The position numbers were made by a program, and so were the translations under genes. The notes under the pieces were generated by a model. The model made no database searches, was not told where the DNA came from, and was given only the letters and a program-made list of their open reading frames with translations. Of a stretch of 64,000 bases of DNA, positions 36,268-49,061 are shown in pieces. Source of the stretch: Sarcomyxa edulis (taxonomy: Eukaryota; Basidiomycota; Agaricomycetes; Agaricales; Mycenaceae); the NCBI GenBank assembly GCA_009761415.1, contig QUOL01000003.1, positions 310,001 through 374,000 on the forward strand, given 5' to 3'. Position 1 is the first letter of the stretch, and the number at the start of each line of letters is the position of its first letter.

Positions 36268-39200
36268 ATGTATCGTTCATGCAGTCTTAGCCTTGCGGCT
36301 TTGTATCTACCTATCTGTGCCCTCGGTGCTATGTTAGATCTGTCAGAGTTACAGTGGACTTTGAAGAACCAAAATGGTTCCATCGCTATCCCCGCGACAA
36401 TCCCCTCACAAGCTCACTTGGACCTGTTGAAGGCCGGAATCATTACGGAGCCTTTACTTAGTATCAATGGTGGGTCATTCTCCTAACTCATTCTCGTTCT
36501 TGAAAGAGAGCCTCGTTCTCTACCCAGACTTCACTCAACGATGGATCGTCAACGATAATTGGACCTATACGGCCGATATTTCTCCATTTACGCCAATCCT
36601 GTCCTCGTCAGAGCAAACCCTCTTGGTATTCTACGGCCTGGATACAATCGCTAATATTGTACGTCCTGCTAATTGTACCTACGCTTGATCTTATCTTAAT
36701 GGAATGATGCGTAGACGTTGGCGGGGCATCCAGTCGCTTGGGTCAATAATCAATTTAGACAATATGTCTTCGACGTGTCCGATTCCATCCAGTCGCCTTC
36801 TCCCGATGACAATAACCTTACAGTCAGATTCGAATCTGCGTGGTACTATGGCCTGAATGTCAGTTCCAGGCCTGGCGCCGAAGTCTTTCCAGATGGAAAT
36901 GGAGTGGCAAGTGCATAGCCATGTTTATCGTAAACCTCATATTGACGCTCGTAAATCAGTTCGGTGAATATGTAGGGGTATTTCCTTGGATTCGAAAGGT
37001 CGACTGTGATTTTGGTTGGGATTGGGTGCGATTCCAAATACCTGCCTGCAATTTATGACACTTAACATAGCTCTCTCCAGGGTCCAGCATTCGTTCCGAC
37101 TGGCATTCACAAAGCGGCATATCTCGTCACATTGTCGAATGCGACCCACAACTCTTTCCCCGAATCACCCCAGGTTCCTCTTAGCGTCGCATCTCCCGGT
37201 AGCCCCGTTTTCATCGAAGAGACCTCCATTGACATCTACAAGTCAGGCCAGAGCTTCTCCGTTGCACCGGAGCAGGCCGCTGACTGGGTAGTCAACGTCT
37301 CGTTGTCCCTTCGCTCTGCTACCACCTACTTCGACCCTTCCGTCAAACTTTCCATTCCCGAACTAGGCCTGACGTCAGACGTAATCGCTCTTCCTCCTAT
37401 CAGTGATTCTATGTGGGTGTACATCAACTGGACCATTCCGGATGGAATTCCGCAGAGATGGTACCCCCACAACCTCGGAACGCCAAAGCTTTACAATCTC
37501 ACTGTCACCCTCAATCTCGCGCCACACTCTATATCCGTACCTCCTGTTACGTTCACCACTCAAACGGGATTTCGTACCATACAATTGGTGCAAACACCCT
37601 ACACACAGACCGAAATTGACGAGCGGGGAATCACGCCCGGGGATAATTGGCATTTTGAGATCAATGGCAAGGCTTTTTTTAGCAAGGGCGCCAATCTCAT
37701 ACCGTTTGATCCCTTCTACTCGAGAGTAGAGACTGACAAAGTCAGATGGGTCTTGGAGAGTGCCGTGCAAAGCGGTCTCAATATGGTCAGTCGCTGCTAT
37801 TTTTGTATATGCTCGGCCCATTCACATCCGTCATAGTTACGCGTCTGGGGTGGAGGATCCTATCAGCCCTCTGAATCATCCATCTCAGGTGGTGGTTATG
37901 ATTTTTACTCCTTATGTGATGAGCTCGGTATCCTCGCATGGTCCGAGCTGATCTTCTCAGATTCGTTATATCCCATCGACAATTTCTTGCTCGAGTCTAT
38001 CGAGCCGGAAGTCCGACAGAACGTAAGGAGAATCAATCATCATCCGAGCAACGTCCAATGGGCCGGAGGGAACGAAATCGAAGGCATTGCCTTGTACGCG
38101 TGGACATGGATTCCGAACGGCACGCATTACGGAGACGAATTTATTGAGCTCTTTGGGGGTTGGCTGTATAATTGGGTTACTTCGGAGACGCATTCGGTAG
38201 GTGCCGTCATCTCTACATGGGCTTAATGTTCAATAGTATCTAGGTCGCGTATACAGATTGTTCGACCACGAAGGGAGTTTTAAGTCTCAATCCGTATGTA
38301 TTGCGGTTTGCGAATGCAACACCCAATGAGTTGTATGGAAATAACGGTGTGTAAAACGTTGCTGTTCCTATTCTCTTATTCATTGTCCGATCTAGAACGC
38401 TTTGACTATACCGCTGCGGATGCGTTCGACTATAGCACGTACCCGATTGCTCGGTAAGCTTGTTCAATCTAGTGTCCAGATCATTACTGATATCCGAGCT
38501 GCTCAGTTTTGTGAATGAGTTTGGGTCAGTGCCACATTCGCGTTGTCGTGTACCGTTTCTAACCCTCTGTCTTCAGATTCCACTCCATGCCTTCCTTCTA
38601 TAGCTGGGAAGAGGTTCTGACCTCCCCGGACGACTTCTCTTTCAATTCGACCGTTGTCATGTCTCGAGACCACCATCCTCCGGCCAACGGATTCGATTTC
38701 CCAAATCCCAATGCTCCCCAAGGTCAGGTCCAAATGACGGAGGCGGTCGAAATGTGGCTTCCCTCTCCTTCCAATATCACAAACAGTAATCAAACATTTG
38801 CGCAATGGTGCTGGAGTACTCAAGTCTTCCAGGCCATGACCATCGTATCCGAAATTGCGTTCTACAGGCGCGGGGCGGGTCAACCAGAGAACAACCTTGG
38901 GTCTCTGGTCTGGCAGCTCAACGATATCTGGCAAGGCGTGAGTTGGTCCAGTCTGGAGTACTCTGGCAGATGGAAAGTTTTGCATTATGGATTCGCGAAT
39001 ATCTATTCTCCCGTCATCGTTTATCCTTTCTGGACCGCGTCTGACGAGTCGCTAGAAGTGATCGTCACTTCTGATTCTTGGGATGATAACGTTCACGGAT
39101 CTGTAGATCTAACGTGGTATAATTGGCTCGGAACGCCCTTGAACAGGAGCAGCTATGATTTCACGGTCCCCTCCCTCAACAACAGTTTGATATTTGATGC

Positions 39201-39720
39201 CTCGGGTTTAGCCAATATCCTTCCTGCTGGAACGAATTCAAGCAGTGTCTGGATGCTGCTCAACTTGACTGCTCGGGTAGATGGTCATACAGTCACCAAC
39301 GAACAATATGTACGTGAAATCTCATCTTCATTCCGTATCCTCTAACATCCGATTCCATCTAGTTCACGCCTACGTCATTGGCGAACGCGATGCTTGTCGA
39401 CCCACAGATCAAGGTTACACGTCGGAAGGATCTTTCGTTCACCCTCTCTGCGAAAGGTGGCGTTGCACCTTGGACGTGGATTGATCATCCTGCGGGTACT
39501 GTTGGTTTCTTCATTGATGCGGCCACATCTCTCCCATCCAACGGATTCTATCTGATCCCTGGCTCCGACCGCACCTGTATGTCGCTACTTATTCATCCTG
39601 TGATCTATCCGCTGACAGACTGCAGTGAAATTCATCCACAACGATGCGCTCTCGAGGGTCAGTGACCCGGATCCAGCTGACTTTGTTGTCAGATCATTGT
39701 GGAATAACACCAGCGTATGA
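36268..39720 (+). CDS. Secreted beta-mannosidase, glycoside hydrolase family 2
   Basis: Twelve exons: 36268-36469, 36528-36658, 36715-36906, 36960-37025, 37081-37785, 37837-38196, 38244-38346, 38396-38453, 38507-38524, 38577-39309, 39363-39576, 39626-39720. They encode 958 residues, the usual size. It removes terminal beta-mannose from manno-oligosaccharides, completing mannan breakdown. A signal peptide opens the protein (LSLAALYLPICALG). GH2 landmarks include FTQRWIVNDNWTYTADI, DFGWDWGPAFVPTGI, GANLIPFDPF and LRVWGGG. The acid/base Glu is about E512 (WAGGNEIEG) and the nucleophile about E610 (FVNEFGFHSMPS). The third intron (36907-36959) is GC-AG. The upstream GTG in frame was not used as start. 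Exon 9 is 18 nt. One could splice past the stop at 39720, but the ending there fits the family. Confidence 0.92.
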
Positions 39721-40161
39721 ATCATCACGATTCTCAGTATGGGCTAAACATTGACATACACTTGTACAGGGCACCCCATCTAACATGGCACCTCAATCAC
39801 TCCGGATTCGGCCACAAGATGGCGACATGGTACAGTCCGTTTTTGAGCTTGACTTATAATCTTTACTTTGAGGATTTTCTGTTCGAGATTTGACCCAGAA
39901 GATGTTCATCCTGGTATCATTTGTATTTCTAATTTATTCTAATATACGTTGCCGAAGTAAGGCTTGAGGTCTGAGCTCGAAGTGAGAGTCATGGTTTGGC
40001 CCGCTTGGGCTGATCGTTATGTGAAGCTCCCAGAGTCCCTGTTTGATTCAGCCACAGGGGTCGATACCTCGTCATAAACTTGAACCCCACAGTGTTGAAA
40101 TTCAACTTGATCCCCCATTTCTGCCCTTTGTCTTGTCTTCTTTCAGTACACCTCATGGGCA
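39721..40161. other. Intergenic spacer
   Basis: No gene recognised. Confidence 0.6.
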
Positions 40162-41497
40162 ATGGCAACCCCACGGAAAAGATTACCAGGAGCATTGAAA
40201 CCTCCAGAAATATTCTGGCGAGACCACCAACAATGGCTTGAGGAGTGCGGTTACCTGCTACGCCCTCGTTACTCTCCTGAATGGCATCCGTCATGGCAGG
40301 GAACAGAGAAGGACTGGAAGCGCTGTGAAGATGGGATAAGCTCTAGATTTGTGCGTCTTCTGAATCCTCGCGTCGATGCTACGTGAGCTAAAGTTTAATC
40401 TGCCATCAACAGTCTCCTGATCTGCTTGATGCCACCCGCATTTCAGATGGAAAATTCGTCGCGTTGAAGGCCATTAAAAAATCCCTACATCCTTATGAAG
40501 TGGAGATCGCATCGTTCTTATCCTCCGAGGCCCTCAGGTCTGATCCTGGCAACCACTGTGTACCGATCTACGACGTCCTTCAAGTTCCAGACGACAAAGA
40601 CAAGGTGTTACTTGTAATGCCTTTATTGCGAAGGTACAGCGACCCACGCTTCGACACTATCGGCGAAGTCGTGGAATTTTTCAGGCAGATCTTCGAGGTA
40701 TGTATTTCTCGAATCTACTGGCCTAAACAACTTCGATGTCCTTTTCCTAGGGCCTGCAATACATGCATCATCGTCATGTTGCACATCGGTACGTGACACA
40801 AACCCTTATTTCTTGTGTAGTTGAAGGGAGCATATTCTTTTGTAGAGACTGCATGAACCTGAACATCATGATGGATCCAACGCCACTCTATCCTGAACCA
40901 TATCATCCTTGCGCTGCTTACATGAAGCGCGATTTCAGTGGTAGAGTGACATATTACACTCGTACTGAACGACCCCCAAGATACTTTTTCGTGGATTATG
41001 GGTTGTCCAGACGGTATACTTCACAGGACAGCGATCCCCTAGAGGAACCTATCCGAGGCGGCGACAAGAGTGCTCCAGAATTCAAAGACTTACACAAGCC
41101 TTGCAATCCTTTCCCCACCGATGTCTACTACTTAGGAAATTTAATCAGAGAAGACTTTTTGGTGGTACGCTAGCTTCACTGCTCGAGCGAAACGAAAGCA
41201 CTTAATACCCAGTCTCTCTAGGGTATTCCCGGATTTTCTGAAGGATTTCATGGCTTTCAGTTCATGTCGAACCTTGTCAAAGACATGGTCCATGAAGACC
41301 CTGCACGGCGTCCAACTATGGACGAAGTGGTTGTTAGGTTCGATGCTATCCGAAGAGGGCTATCTACTTGGAAGCTCCGGTCCCGGGCCGTCAGAAGAGA
41401 CGAGAACATCATTTTGGAGTTCTTCCGTCCGGTGGCACACTGGACCCGGCGTGTACGATTCGTCTTTACGGGTGTCCCACCCATGCCTGCTCTTTGA
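40162..41497 (+). CDS. Protein-kinase-like protein with DYG motif
   Basis: Five exons: 40162-40350, 40413-40697, 40751-40788, 40846-41161, 41222-41497, giving 367 residues. After an N-terminal extension of about 60 residues with many Trp (FWRDHQQWLEECGYLL) comes a kinase fold. The ATP-anchoring Lys is about K82 (KFVALKAIKK), and the glycine loop is poorly formed. The catalytic loop is intact as AHRDCMNLN (D172, N177). The metal-binding motif is DYG (about D221) in FFVDYGLSRRY rather than DFG. The C-lobe (MVHEDPARRPTMDEVV) has the expected RRPT signature. This family is expanded in mushrooms. Catalytic residues are present, so activity is possible, but substrates are unknown. Confidence 0.85.
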
Positions 41498-42062
41498 GTA
41501 GCATGCGACAACACGCTTACTTTTTAAAATGATATTCTAAAAAGTGACCACTAACGGTGACTACAACGTAATGCCCACGCAGTCAGTCAGATTCCTCAAG
41601 TATCTGTCCTTCTGCGCAGTCTCTTCTTCGACTTTGTCATTTCATTCCTCAAGGACGGTCTTCTGCCGCTTTCTCCTCAGGCACCACGGACATGCAGTCA
41701 CCACTTCTACGTATAACACACCTTCTTGTTCACAGCTTTTTTGCATCACGCTGCGCTGGTTATCGCGTTAACTTCAGCGTGTGTTTCACTCCCAGGACCC
41801 GCAGCTGCATCTTTGCACCCAAGTCGTATGTGTTCTTCCTTTCGCCAATGTGCCGTAAACTGTCCATTGTTACCAAAGAGCAAAAACGCCACAGCTTGTC
41901 TTCTTGTCCCGGAACCTAGAAACTGAAACCGGATTCTGTAAGGGCCTTTCTGAATCAGTGCTATTTTTGGGTTTTACAGCTTCGGTGACACCAAGAAAAC
42001 GGCGTACATTCAACTTCGCACGCATTTGCTGTTCGATACCGACGCTGTCTTTCATAAACATC
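41498..42062. other. Intergenic spacer
   Basis: No gene recognised. An open frame entering from 41904 joins the next gene but lacks an ATG before 42063. Confidence 0.6.
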
Positions 42063-43216
42063 ATGGCAGACAATGTTGAAGTTGATGATGACCGTAAAGC
42101 TAACGCCACTCGCCGTCAGCGATTTTGGACCGAAGCGTTGCCTACAAAGCCCAGTCGTCTGACGAAGTTGGACAGTCTTCGACGCGAGGTGAGTTCTATC
42201 ATGTTACTTTGGGTTCGAATTTGCGCTTATCTATGCGATCAGGCTTGGGACGAGGAGATGTTCGACAACGACCATGATCCTAGTCGACATAGTACTCGAA
42301 AGCAACTGAAGCATGCGAATCTCATATATCAACAAAAGATGAGGGCGGTGATCTCGAGAATGAACAAAAAACTCAAGTTCATTCCCGAAGGAGCTTTCCG
42401 GTTCTTGGATATTGGGTAAGATGAGCTGGGCTGATTTGCGATCGCAATTACTGACAGTAGCGAGGTCGCAGATGTGCACCTGGAGGTTTCAAATCTGGCA
42501 TTCTGAACAGAAACAAAGACCCCGCCACACGAGGGATCGGTCTGACTCTCCCGCAAGAACATGGGGGTTTTGCGTTGATTTACGACGACGTCGTCGAACA
42601 CGCTCGGTTCGAGGCCTACATGGGAGACATAACTTCCTATCAGCTATGCTCATCGACGGGCAATACTCAGCTCAAGCCCCTCCCTAGAATCGTCAGCGAA
42701 GGGGCTTTCGATCTCGTCATCTTGGACGCACACCCCATCCGTGCCCATCCACAAAAGCACGCAGGTCATAATATGATATGCCAGCTGGTTATCGGTCTTC
42801 AAGCTGTACAAAAGGGGGGTACCATCATCATGAATTTGACTAAGCCGGAACTAGTCACCACTGCCCAAGTCCTTTTCATGCTCCACGGCATTTCGCAGAA
42901 GCTGTCGGTACACAAACCGTTAAATATTCATGGAAACCGAAGCTCCTTCTATGCTGTAGCTCAAGGTATCGGCGAAGCCGAATCAGTCGAGCAGACGGGG
43001 GTTTATTTGAGCCATTTACAGGCACTGTGGATGGAAATGATTCGCGGAAATGATGGCCATGGTCGACCGTTGCAATTTGAAGACCTCAATTTCATCGCAA
43101 CAGTCGAGCAACTTGTCGAGAATCGGACCTGGTTGATTAGCTTGGCACGTGAAGTCTGGCAAGGGCAAACGAAGGGTCTGCTCGACTCGTTTAAAAGGCT
43201 CGAGTTGCGGGGTTAA
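42063..43216 (+). CDS. FtsJ-like methyltransferase-domain protein
   Basis: Three exons: 42063-42188, 42243-42415, 42472-43216, giving 347 residues. A charged helical N-terminus (KHANLIYQQKMRAVI) precedes the Rossmann fold. SAM-binding motif I is LDIGCAPGGFKSG at about residues 97-109. It is split by an intron exactly at the central Gly. LVILDAHP holds the motif IV Asp, and IMNLTKPEL supplies a later Lys, as in FtsJ-type 2'-O-methyltransferases. A helical C-terminal extension of about 80 residues follows. RNA is the expected substrate from the family, but the target is not known. Confidence 0.82.
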
Positions 43217-43859
43217 GTGTATGTACTTACGTAATATGTTAGGTACCATCGTCTGCAACAAACATTTGAATTCTAAATTTGGAACGCTACTATACCAAGC
43301 ACATGGTTCTGACCTTTGTGGGAACGCCATTCAAGCAAAAAAAAATACACGAAAGCTGTCGCGAAAGCAAATGACGAAAGCGGGAGTGTGTGCGAAAGTA
43401 GGTAAGTGCGTATGTGTACATTAGATAGGTAATAGTAAATGGGGGGGGTAGTAATATGTAGGTATACAGGTAAGTCCAGGTGTTAAAGGGTTTAGTCCGA
43501 CGCTCTAGTCCTTTATACGGGTACAGCAAAGTAGTCCGAGAGTTAGTAGTCAAAAAGTCCAAAACAAGTCCAAGATTCCGATGAAGGAACGTATGAATGC
43601 CCGTGAAAGGTCGTAAAAGAACGTAAGGGATGGTAAATGCGTGGGTGGGGCATCGTGTAACATCCAAGAAGGTGAACGGCTCGTAGTCGTAAAAAAAGTC
43701 CAGAATAGTCCAAGATAGTTCGTGCAGTGTTCAGACCTATCGCGAAAATGTCTAACAGCAGAGAAGTAAGTCCAAGTCCGAAACAAAGTCAAAAAGTTCG
43801 GAAAGGGGGGTCGTCCGTTTAAAACGTGTGTTCGTGTTGCCCCACCTTGTGTCGCGCGG
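43217..43859. repeat. AGTCC-rich degenerate repeat between convergent genes
   Basis: From about 43466 to 43800 the word AGTCC recurs roughly a dozen times at irregular spacing, often as AAAGTCCAA, TAGTCCGA or AAGTCCGAAA. The stretch is purine-rich with GTAAGT-like words and a run of eight G near 43441. It lies beyond the 3' ends of the methyltransferase gene and Zn2Cys6 factor 1. It may be a decayed minisatellite. Open frames on the minus strand here are by-products of the repeat unless factor 1 is spliced into them. Confidence 0.6.
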
Positions 43860-46082
43860 TCAAAGTTCGACCAGCCTCTTCTGAATTTTGGTAGCTGGGC
43901 CAACTGACTGATAGTCAGCGCTGAACAAACAAAGGAAAAACTTAGATGGCGCACCCATCAGTGGAAACCTAGCACTGAGGCCGGTCATGGCATATAAGAT
44001 GGTCCCGAGATCGCTCCTAATATCAGCATTATTCAAGAGAGGCCAGGATGCTTCGATACTGTTGAGCTCGCGAGTCAAAGTCTCCGCAGCGCATGTCCAA
44101 CAAGGCTGGAAAACCATGGTGGTTAGACATCAGTCGACCAACGAACAAGGGAATACTTACACCAATGATGGGCTCCAGGAAGTTCAAGTCCCCATCAGTG
44201 ATATGTTTGATAATGGCGACACAATTTCTAGCGGCTTGCAGGCACTTATCGTAAGAAACCGGGTCGTCCTGGGCGAAGCGCTGATAGAGGTGGATCATGG
44301 AAGCCTGCGCGATCGTATGCGTCACGATGAGTGTGTGTTTGTCCTCAGGCATCGTGGCATCCAGCTGATGGGTCGGGATCAAAGTTGATATGAACCGCGA
44401 GATAGCATGCTCCAGGGCCTGAACCTCCTCGCGTAAACCTGGTGGGGGCGTCATTCCTAGAAAAAGAAACTGTGGGTGGTGTCGTCGTTGAAGAAGGCGT
44501 CAAGAAAGACGTACGCGGATCCCAGCTCGTGCATAACTGATCAGCACGATCGAACAGGGCGGAAGCTTTGGCTCGCAATGCCGGCGTTGAAAATCCTCCA
44601 GTGACGACGCCTTCGAAATAATTCCGGATCGTTTGGAAGCTATTTCCATCGTCAATTTGACCCTAATGAGCAGCATTGAGGAGATAAACAAAAAATATCA
44701 AAAGACTCGGTACTCACTGCCTCGTATTCTGCCATGTGTTGGGGCCAAGGAGCATTAATAGAATTCCAGGCATGAAGTCCGTCAGGAATGACAGAAGGCT
44801 TGCGTAAAATAACAGACCAACACCGGTCCAAGTTGTAAACTTGCCAGAACGCTGATATGCGCTCGCCTTCCTCGATTGTATCCTTTGGGGCCCGAAGGTT
44901 GAATCCATCCATAGGTTCCATAAGGCTCACTTCACGGGCAATGCCGCCGTGGAGACCGCACTGTACAACCATTGCGGCGGCAGCGCTCGCGTGATAACTG
45001 CCTTCCAAGAAACGACCGTTGGATAGGAAATACACGGAGAGCAAACATGAGGCCTGGATGACATCGATTAACTTGTCGCCGGTCCGGAGGGCATCAGCGA
45101 GAGCTTCCAGGGCTCGCGCGAGGTAATGATCTTCATGCTGGCACAAGGGCTCTGGCCGGGACATGTAGCAAGCCCATAGATAAATGGCATTCATAAGAAC
45201 GGGATGCCGTTGTTCCGGAAGAGGCAACGCAAGGGATTCACGTAGTCGGCCCATGTGAATTTCTAAGCCGCACTGGTGGCGATGTGGGTGAAATATATCT
45301 AGACTGGACAGACGATAAGCTAGAGTATTTTTCGCGCGTGTGAGAGTCACCACTTACAGCATCTGCGACAGCTCAAATGGTGGTTGAGGCTCTTCAAAGT
45401 AAAGTTCGCCAAATGGGGGCGTCGAAGGAGATGAAACACTCTGAATAATATCTTAGAATCTGCTTAGGCAGGCGATTCGCGAATTACTTACCGGGAGATG
45501 GGTCCACGAACTATGCGGGGAATTAGATATGTCTAAAGAGAGCATGAGTGATGTTTTTACAGTAATATATGTGGACACATACCCGGAGGATAAGGAGAAT
45601 GCGACGTAGAGAGCGAAGTGCTTGCAGGGGAGCCAGTCATAGATGAGGAAGATGACTCCGAGGCATGATGAGGATGATATAGGGTGATCGAAGGAGACGT
45701 ATACTCAGGATCTTCGAGCTCCCGAATCCTCTGCTCTAACCGCGCGATATTCTCGCGCAATATTTGTGTCCTCGTCTTTCCTTTGCCATCGTCGTATTCA
45801 CATCCGTCGGCCCTCTTGGCGCGAGTACATTGCTGGCAAGCAGGCTTGGCGCCGTCGCATCGCTGGTTAGGGGGAAAAGGAAGAAAAATAAGCTTTTGCT
45901 TCGACGATTATGCTTGCGCGACGGATGGCTCACCATTTTGCGTTTTCTGGTCCATCGAAACACATGTTAGAATAAAATTGACAAGTTTGAGAAGGTAATG
46001 CTCACCTGCATCGTAGGCATGCTTTGCCTCTTTGTAGCGTGCTGGTTGTGCTTCCGGGCTCCGCAGCAGTCTTATTAGCCAT
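43860..46082 (-). CDS. Zn2Cys6 fungal-specific transcription factor 1
   Basis: Nine exons: 46082-46006, 45946-45934, 45862-45583, 45532-45492, 45440-45358, 45303-44718, 44662-44515, 44456-44161, 44105-43860, giving 589 residues. The zinc cluster has Cys at about 22, 25, 32, 39, 42 and 51 (ACLRCRKRKMRCDGAKPAC ...). A short coiled-coil (RENIARLEQRIRELE) and a Ser-rich linker follow. The middle-homology domain (HPHRHQCGLEIHMGRLRES, LMNAIYLWACYMS, GRFLEGSYHASAAA, ISAFWQVYNLDRCWSV) is that of fungal Zn2Cys6 regulators. Exon 2 is only 13 nt. The 3' end is uncertain: a splice near 43930 would give a longer tail containing SQLAQLPKF, like the end of factor 2. It is a paralogue of factor 2 at 57.9-60.1 kb. 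Targets are unknown. Confidence 0.88.
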
Positions 46083-49061
46083 AATTAGATACTAAATATA
46101 CACGATAAAGGTGGGGCCGGAGAGCAGATATGGATCTACGGTGAGAAGTGGCGGCAAGAGAAGGCCTGGAGAGTGACAATACACAAGACGCGTGCCAGGA
46201 AAGCTTGCGAAGGGGCCGGCCAAGACTAAAGAGACAGAAGAAGGACGGTACTGCTCTGCATGGATCGACGAGCGGAAAGAAAAGGGAAAAGAGAAGATGG
46301 GCGAAGGGGAACCAAGACCAAGAGCTCAAACAAAACTATTATAGTTACGACGAAAGACATTAGTATGCATCAGTTCTCTGCCGAGGGAACAGCCGACGAT
46401 GTTCACGGGGCCAGCAGAAAATTCAGGGACGCATAATCACCGATCGGATCTGTCCTCGACCCGAATTTTACACAGCCTTGATCTCCTCCACACCTCCTAA
46501 AAATCCGTTTTCAATGTGGAATGAGATAATAGGCCCACGCAGTGATTCTACCAGTCCCGTAGACCGTACTTCCCCCAAGAGCATGCGACGGGTCCGCGTT
46601 GCTCAAACATACCCACTAAACGGAAACACTCCTTCTCACCACGGTCATTGCACGCCGTGTCTGATGAGTGCAATGAACTTGTCTTACCGAGCTCAGAAAT
46701 AAGTATGTTCGGTCCGTTTCCCATCTTGATATCGAGTGGCTTTCCACTTTCTTGACGAAAAGCTGGGATTTTGACTAGGCTCGTGTCCGGGAAGGCTTCC
46801 TTGCTCCGAGTCACTGCCTCCGGTCAACCTCCGGTATTTAGACTTTCAGACCACGTCATTCCTAATCTAGACCCGGGGCCGGAAGACTGGGCGTTATTTG
46901 TTCCTTATTTGGCCATTCCATTCAATTATATTCGGCACAATCGAGCTCGATCGTGGCCTCCGTCAGCAAGAAATAATTTGAGAATGATATGTTCTTCCAT
47001 CCACGGATCTCCATCCGTTGGAATAGGACCCGCTCCTCCATTGTAGCTCGCTCTCATTCCTCGTGAAACCTCTCGCGAATTATCTTGGAGTCTTTCTTAT
47101 TCAATCGACATGCAGCATGCAGTGACATCCAGCGACATGTTTGCGCCAATGAAACCATTGGGCGTCCCACTACCGAGTCGGAATTTCAACTCGTAATATC
47201 TTGCAGCGCGCTTGGTTCCAAAGCAACACGTTGAAAGACGATCGTCGAACGTCGCAAACTTGTCGAACGCGGTCAAGAATCGCCTTGTTGAGGAATCTAG
47301 GCAGTTTCTACCACAAAACTTCCGGCCTCCTTGATTCTGAACAACTCTCACTTCTATCTATGCAACCGTTGCCATCAGCGACCATACATTGGCTCGACCT
47401 CTGGCCGGGGTCGGGGTGTATCTCTAAAATCTAGTGAAAACCGAGGATTCCCTTATTCGACCTGCATCGCCAACGAAGGACGCCGTGACATCGAGATCGA
47501 GTTCAGCATTCATCGTATCCATATTCCTCCCAGTCCACATCTACGCAATAAGCCTATACATTCTTGAATCATCCACGATGGCTAAACCGTTAAATTTCAG
47601 TCCAGGGCACCGTCCTGGTCCTCCTTATTGGAAATCGTAGTGTGGAGCGTTCCGCTTTTTCAGTTCTTGTGGCGGCATCGCTGGCACTGAAGCCAGTCTC
47701 TTGTTTTCCAACTCTTCTCGTATTTTCATCAACAATGAGCTTTTTCGGCCCCAACAGATCAGTGCATATATTGGGTGCAATTAGAGACCCAACATTGGCA
47801 TTTCCCCAGGAACCTACAGGAACCCGCAGAAATCTCAGGATCAAAGTTAACCTTCGTCGAGTCAGCTCAATGCGAACATACATATTTACGACTCCCAATC
47901 CAAGCCACTCCTCTATGTGGTATGTGGCTCATCTCTTCGTCTGATAGTTCCTTAAGCCTAGGTCACGCCTCCAAACCCTTATTAACGCTTTCGCTGCACA
48001 GTACAATGTGCCCTCAACCCTAACATACACAGCCCTATAAGCAGACCACATGCTTGCAGGACTTTCATCTGTGTCATTGAGCTATGCACTTCTCAAGCTA
48101 TTGAATCACATCAGAATCGTCAAGTTATTGATCCTTCCACCACGGCCAAACGGTGTGTGGTAGCATCAACAGATAAGTATCTTGCATTCGGAGGTTGTCT
48201 TATTCCTTAAGCTTCCTATCTACGCATGCAGCTGCAAACATCTCTAGCCAACGATTAGCAATTGATTGCCCGCTTGAGGGGATGTTGATATATATGGTAT
48301 TCAATCCCGGAGTGTACATCGCACTGTCAGTTCACGTAGCCGGCCGCCATCGGATGCATATCCAGAGGAGTCCACATGTGTACACCTGAAGCGCGCAACC
48401 GTCTGCAACCGTTTTGTGAGGCGTCCGGAATCCATATCTCCGAGGGCCTCAAGACGTGCGTGTAGCGTCCCACTGTTCCCGACATTGAGTCGACGTTGAA
48501 GCCCAATAAGGAGAAGTAATAGAACTTCGGTCAACATACAAGAGTCCGTCAGTTGTTCACTGCGAAATCAACGGGTACTTGTGAATCTCAAGACTTCTTT
48601 GACTCGACACTGGCCTTTGGGGTTACTACTATACGAGTCGTCAAAACTGCGTATTCCTATTGGAATGAATAAGGTATTACTTGATGATACTACGATATGT
48701 AAGCCACGTTCGTAATCAAAACAGCGCTTGAGCACAAACGAGGGTTTTAGGAGGTCGAGATTCCCAGTGATTAGAATGTTATACGATATCGAACCAGGCC
48801 AAAGACAACGGTACCGCTATCGATTTGACCTTCAGGAACTATCTATCCGAGGATTCGCCAATCTAGTGACTTATTTGTCGATTTTCGGTCCCAATTTCGA
48901 GTCAGTGGCGATAAATCGTACCAATATAGGTATATTTGCATAGATCGACAGTCTGTGAGAGATGATGGGCATCTTAAATCAAGGACTAGACAACCAGGGC
49001 AGCGCACGTACAGTGAGATCATTGTGACTTCACGCTTTGCTTTTCTGATACTGAGCCCAGA
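46083..49061. other. Largest gene-poor stretch
   Basis: About 3 kb with no gene I can support. The first few hundred bases should be the promoter of Zn2Cys6 factor 1. Short frames at 46148-46363, 47590-47944 and 48301-48537 carry no family motif and do not splice into anything coherent. Clear terminal repeats of a transposon were not found. Confidence 0.5.

Noticed and set aside
36470..36506. A 37-bp first intron in the beta-mannosidase gene
   Set aside because: It keeps frame, but the next acceptor at 36527 gives a normal 58-bp intron and restores the conserved start FTQRWIVNDNW.
39626..39859. Extension of the beta-mannosidase past the stop at 39720 by one more intron to a stop at 39859
   Set aside because: The splice sites are possible and the frame is open, but the added tail is not typical of the family, while ending at NNTSV is.
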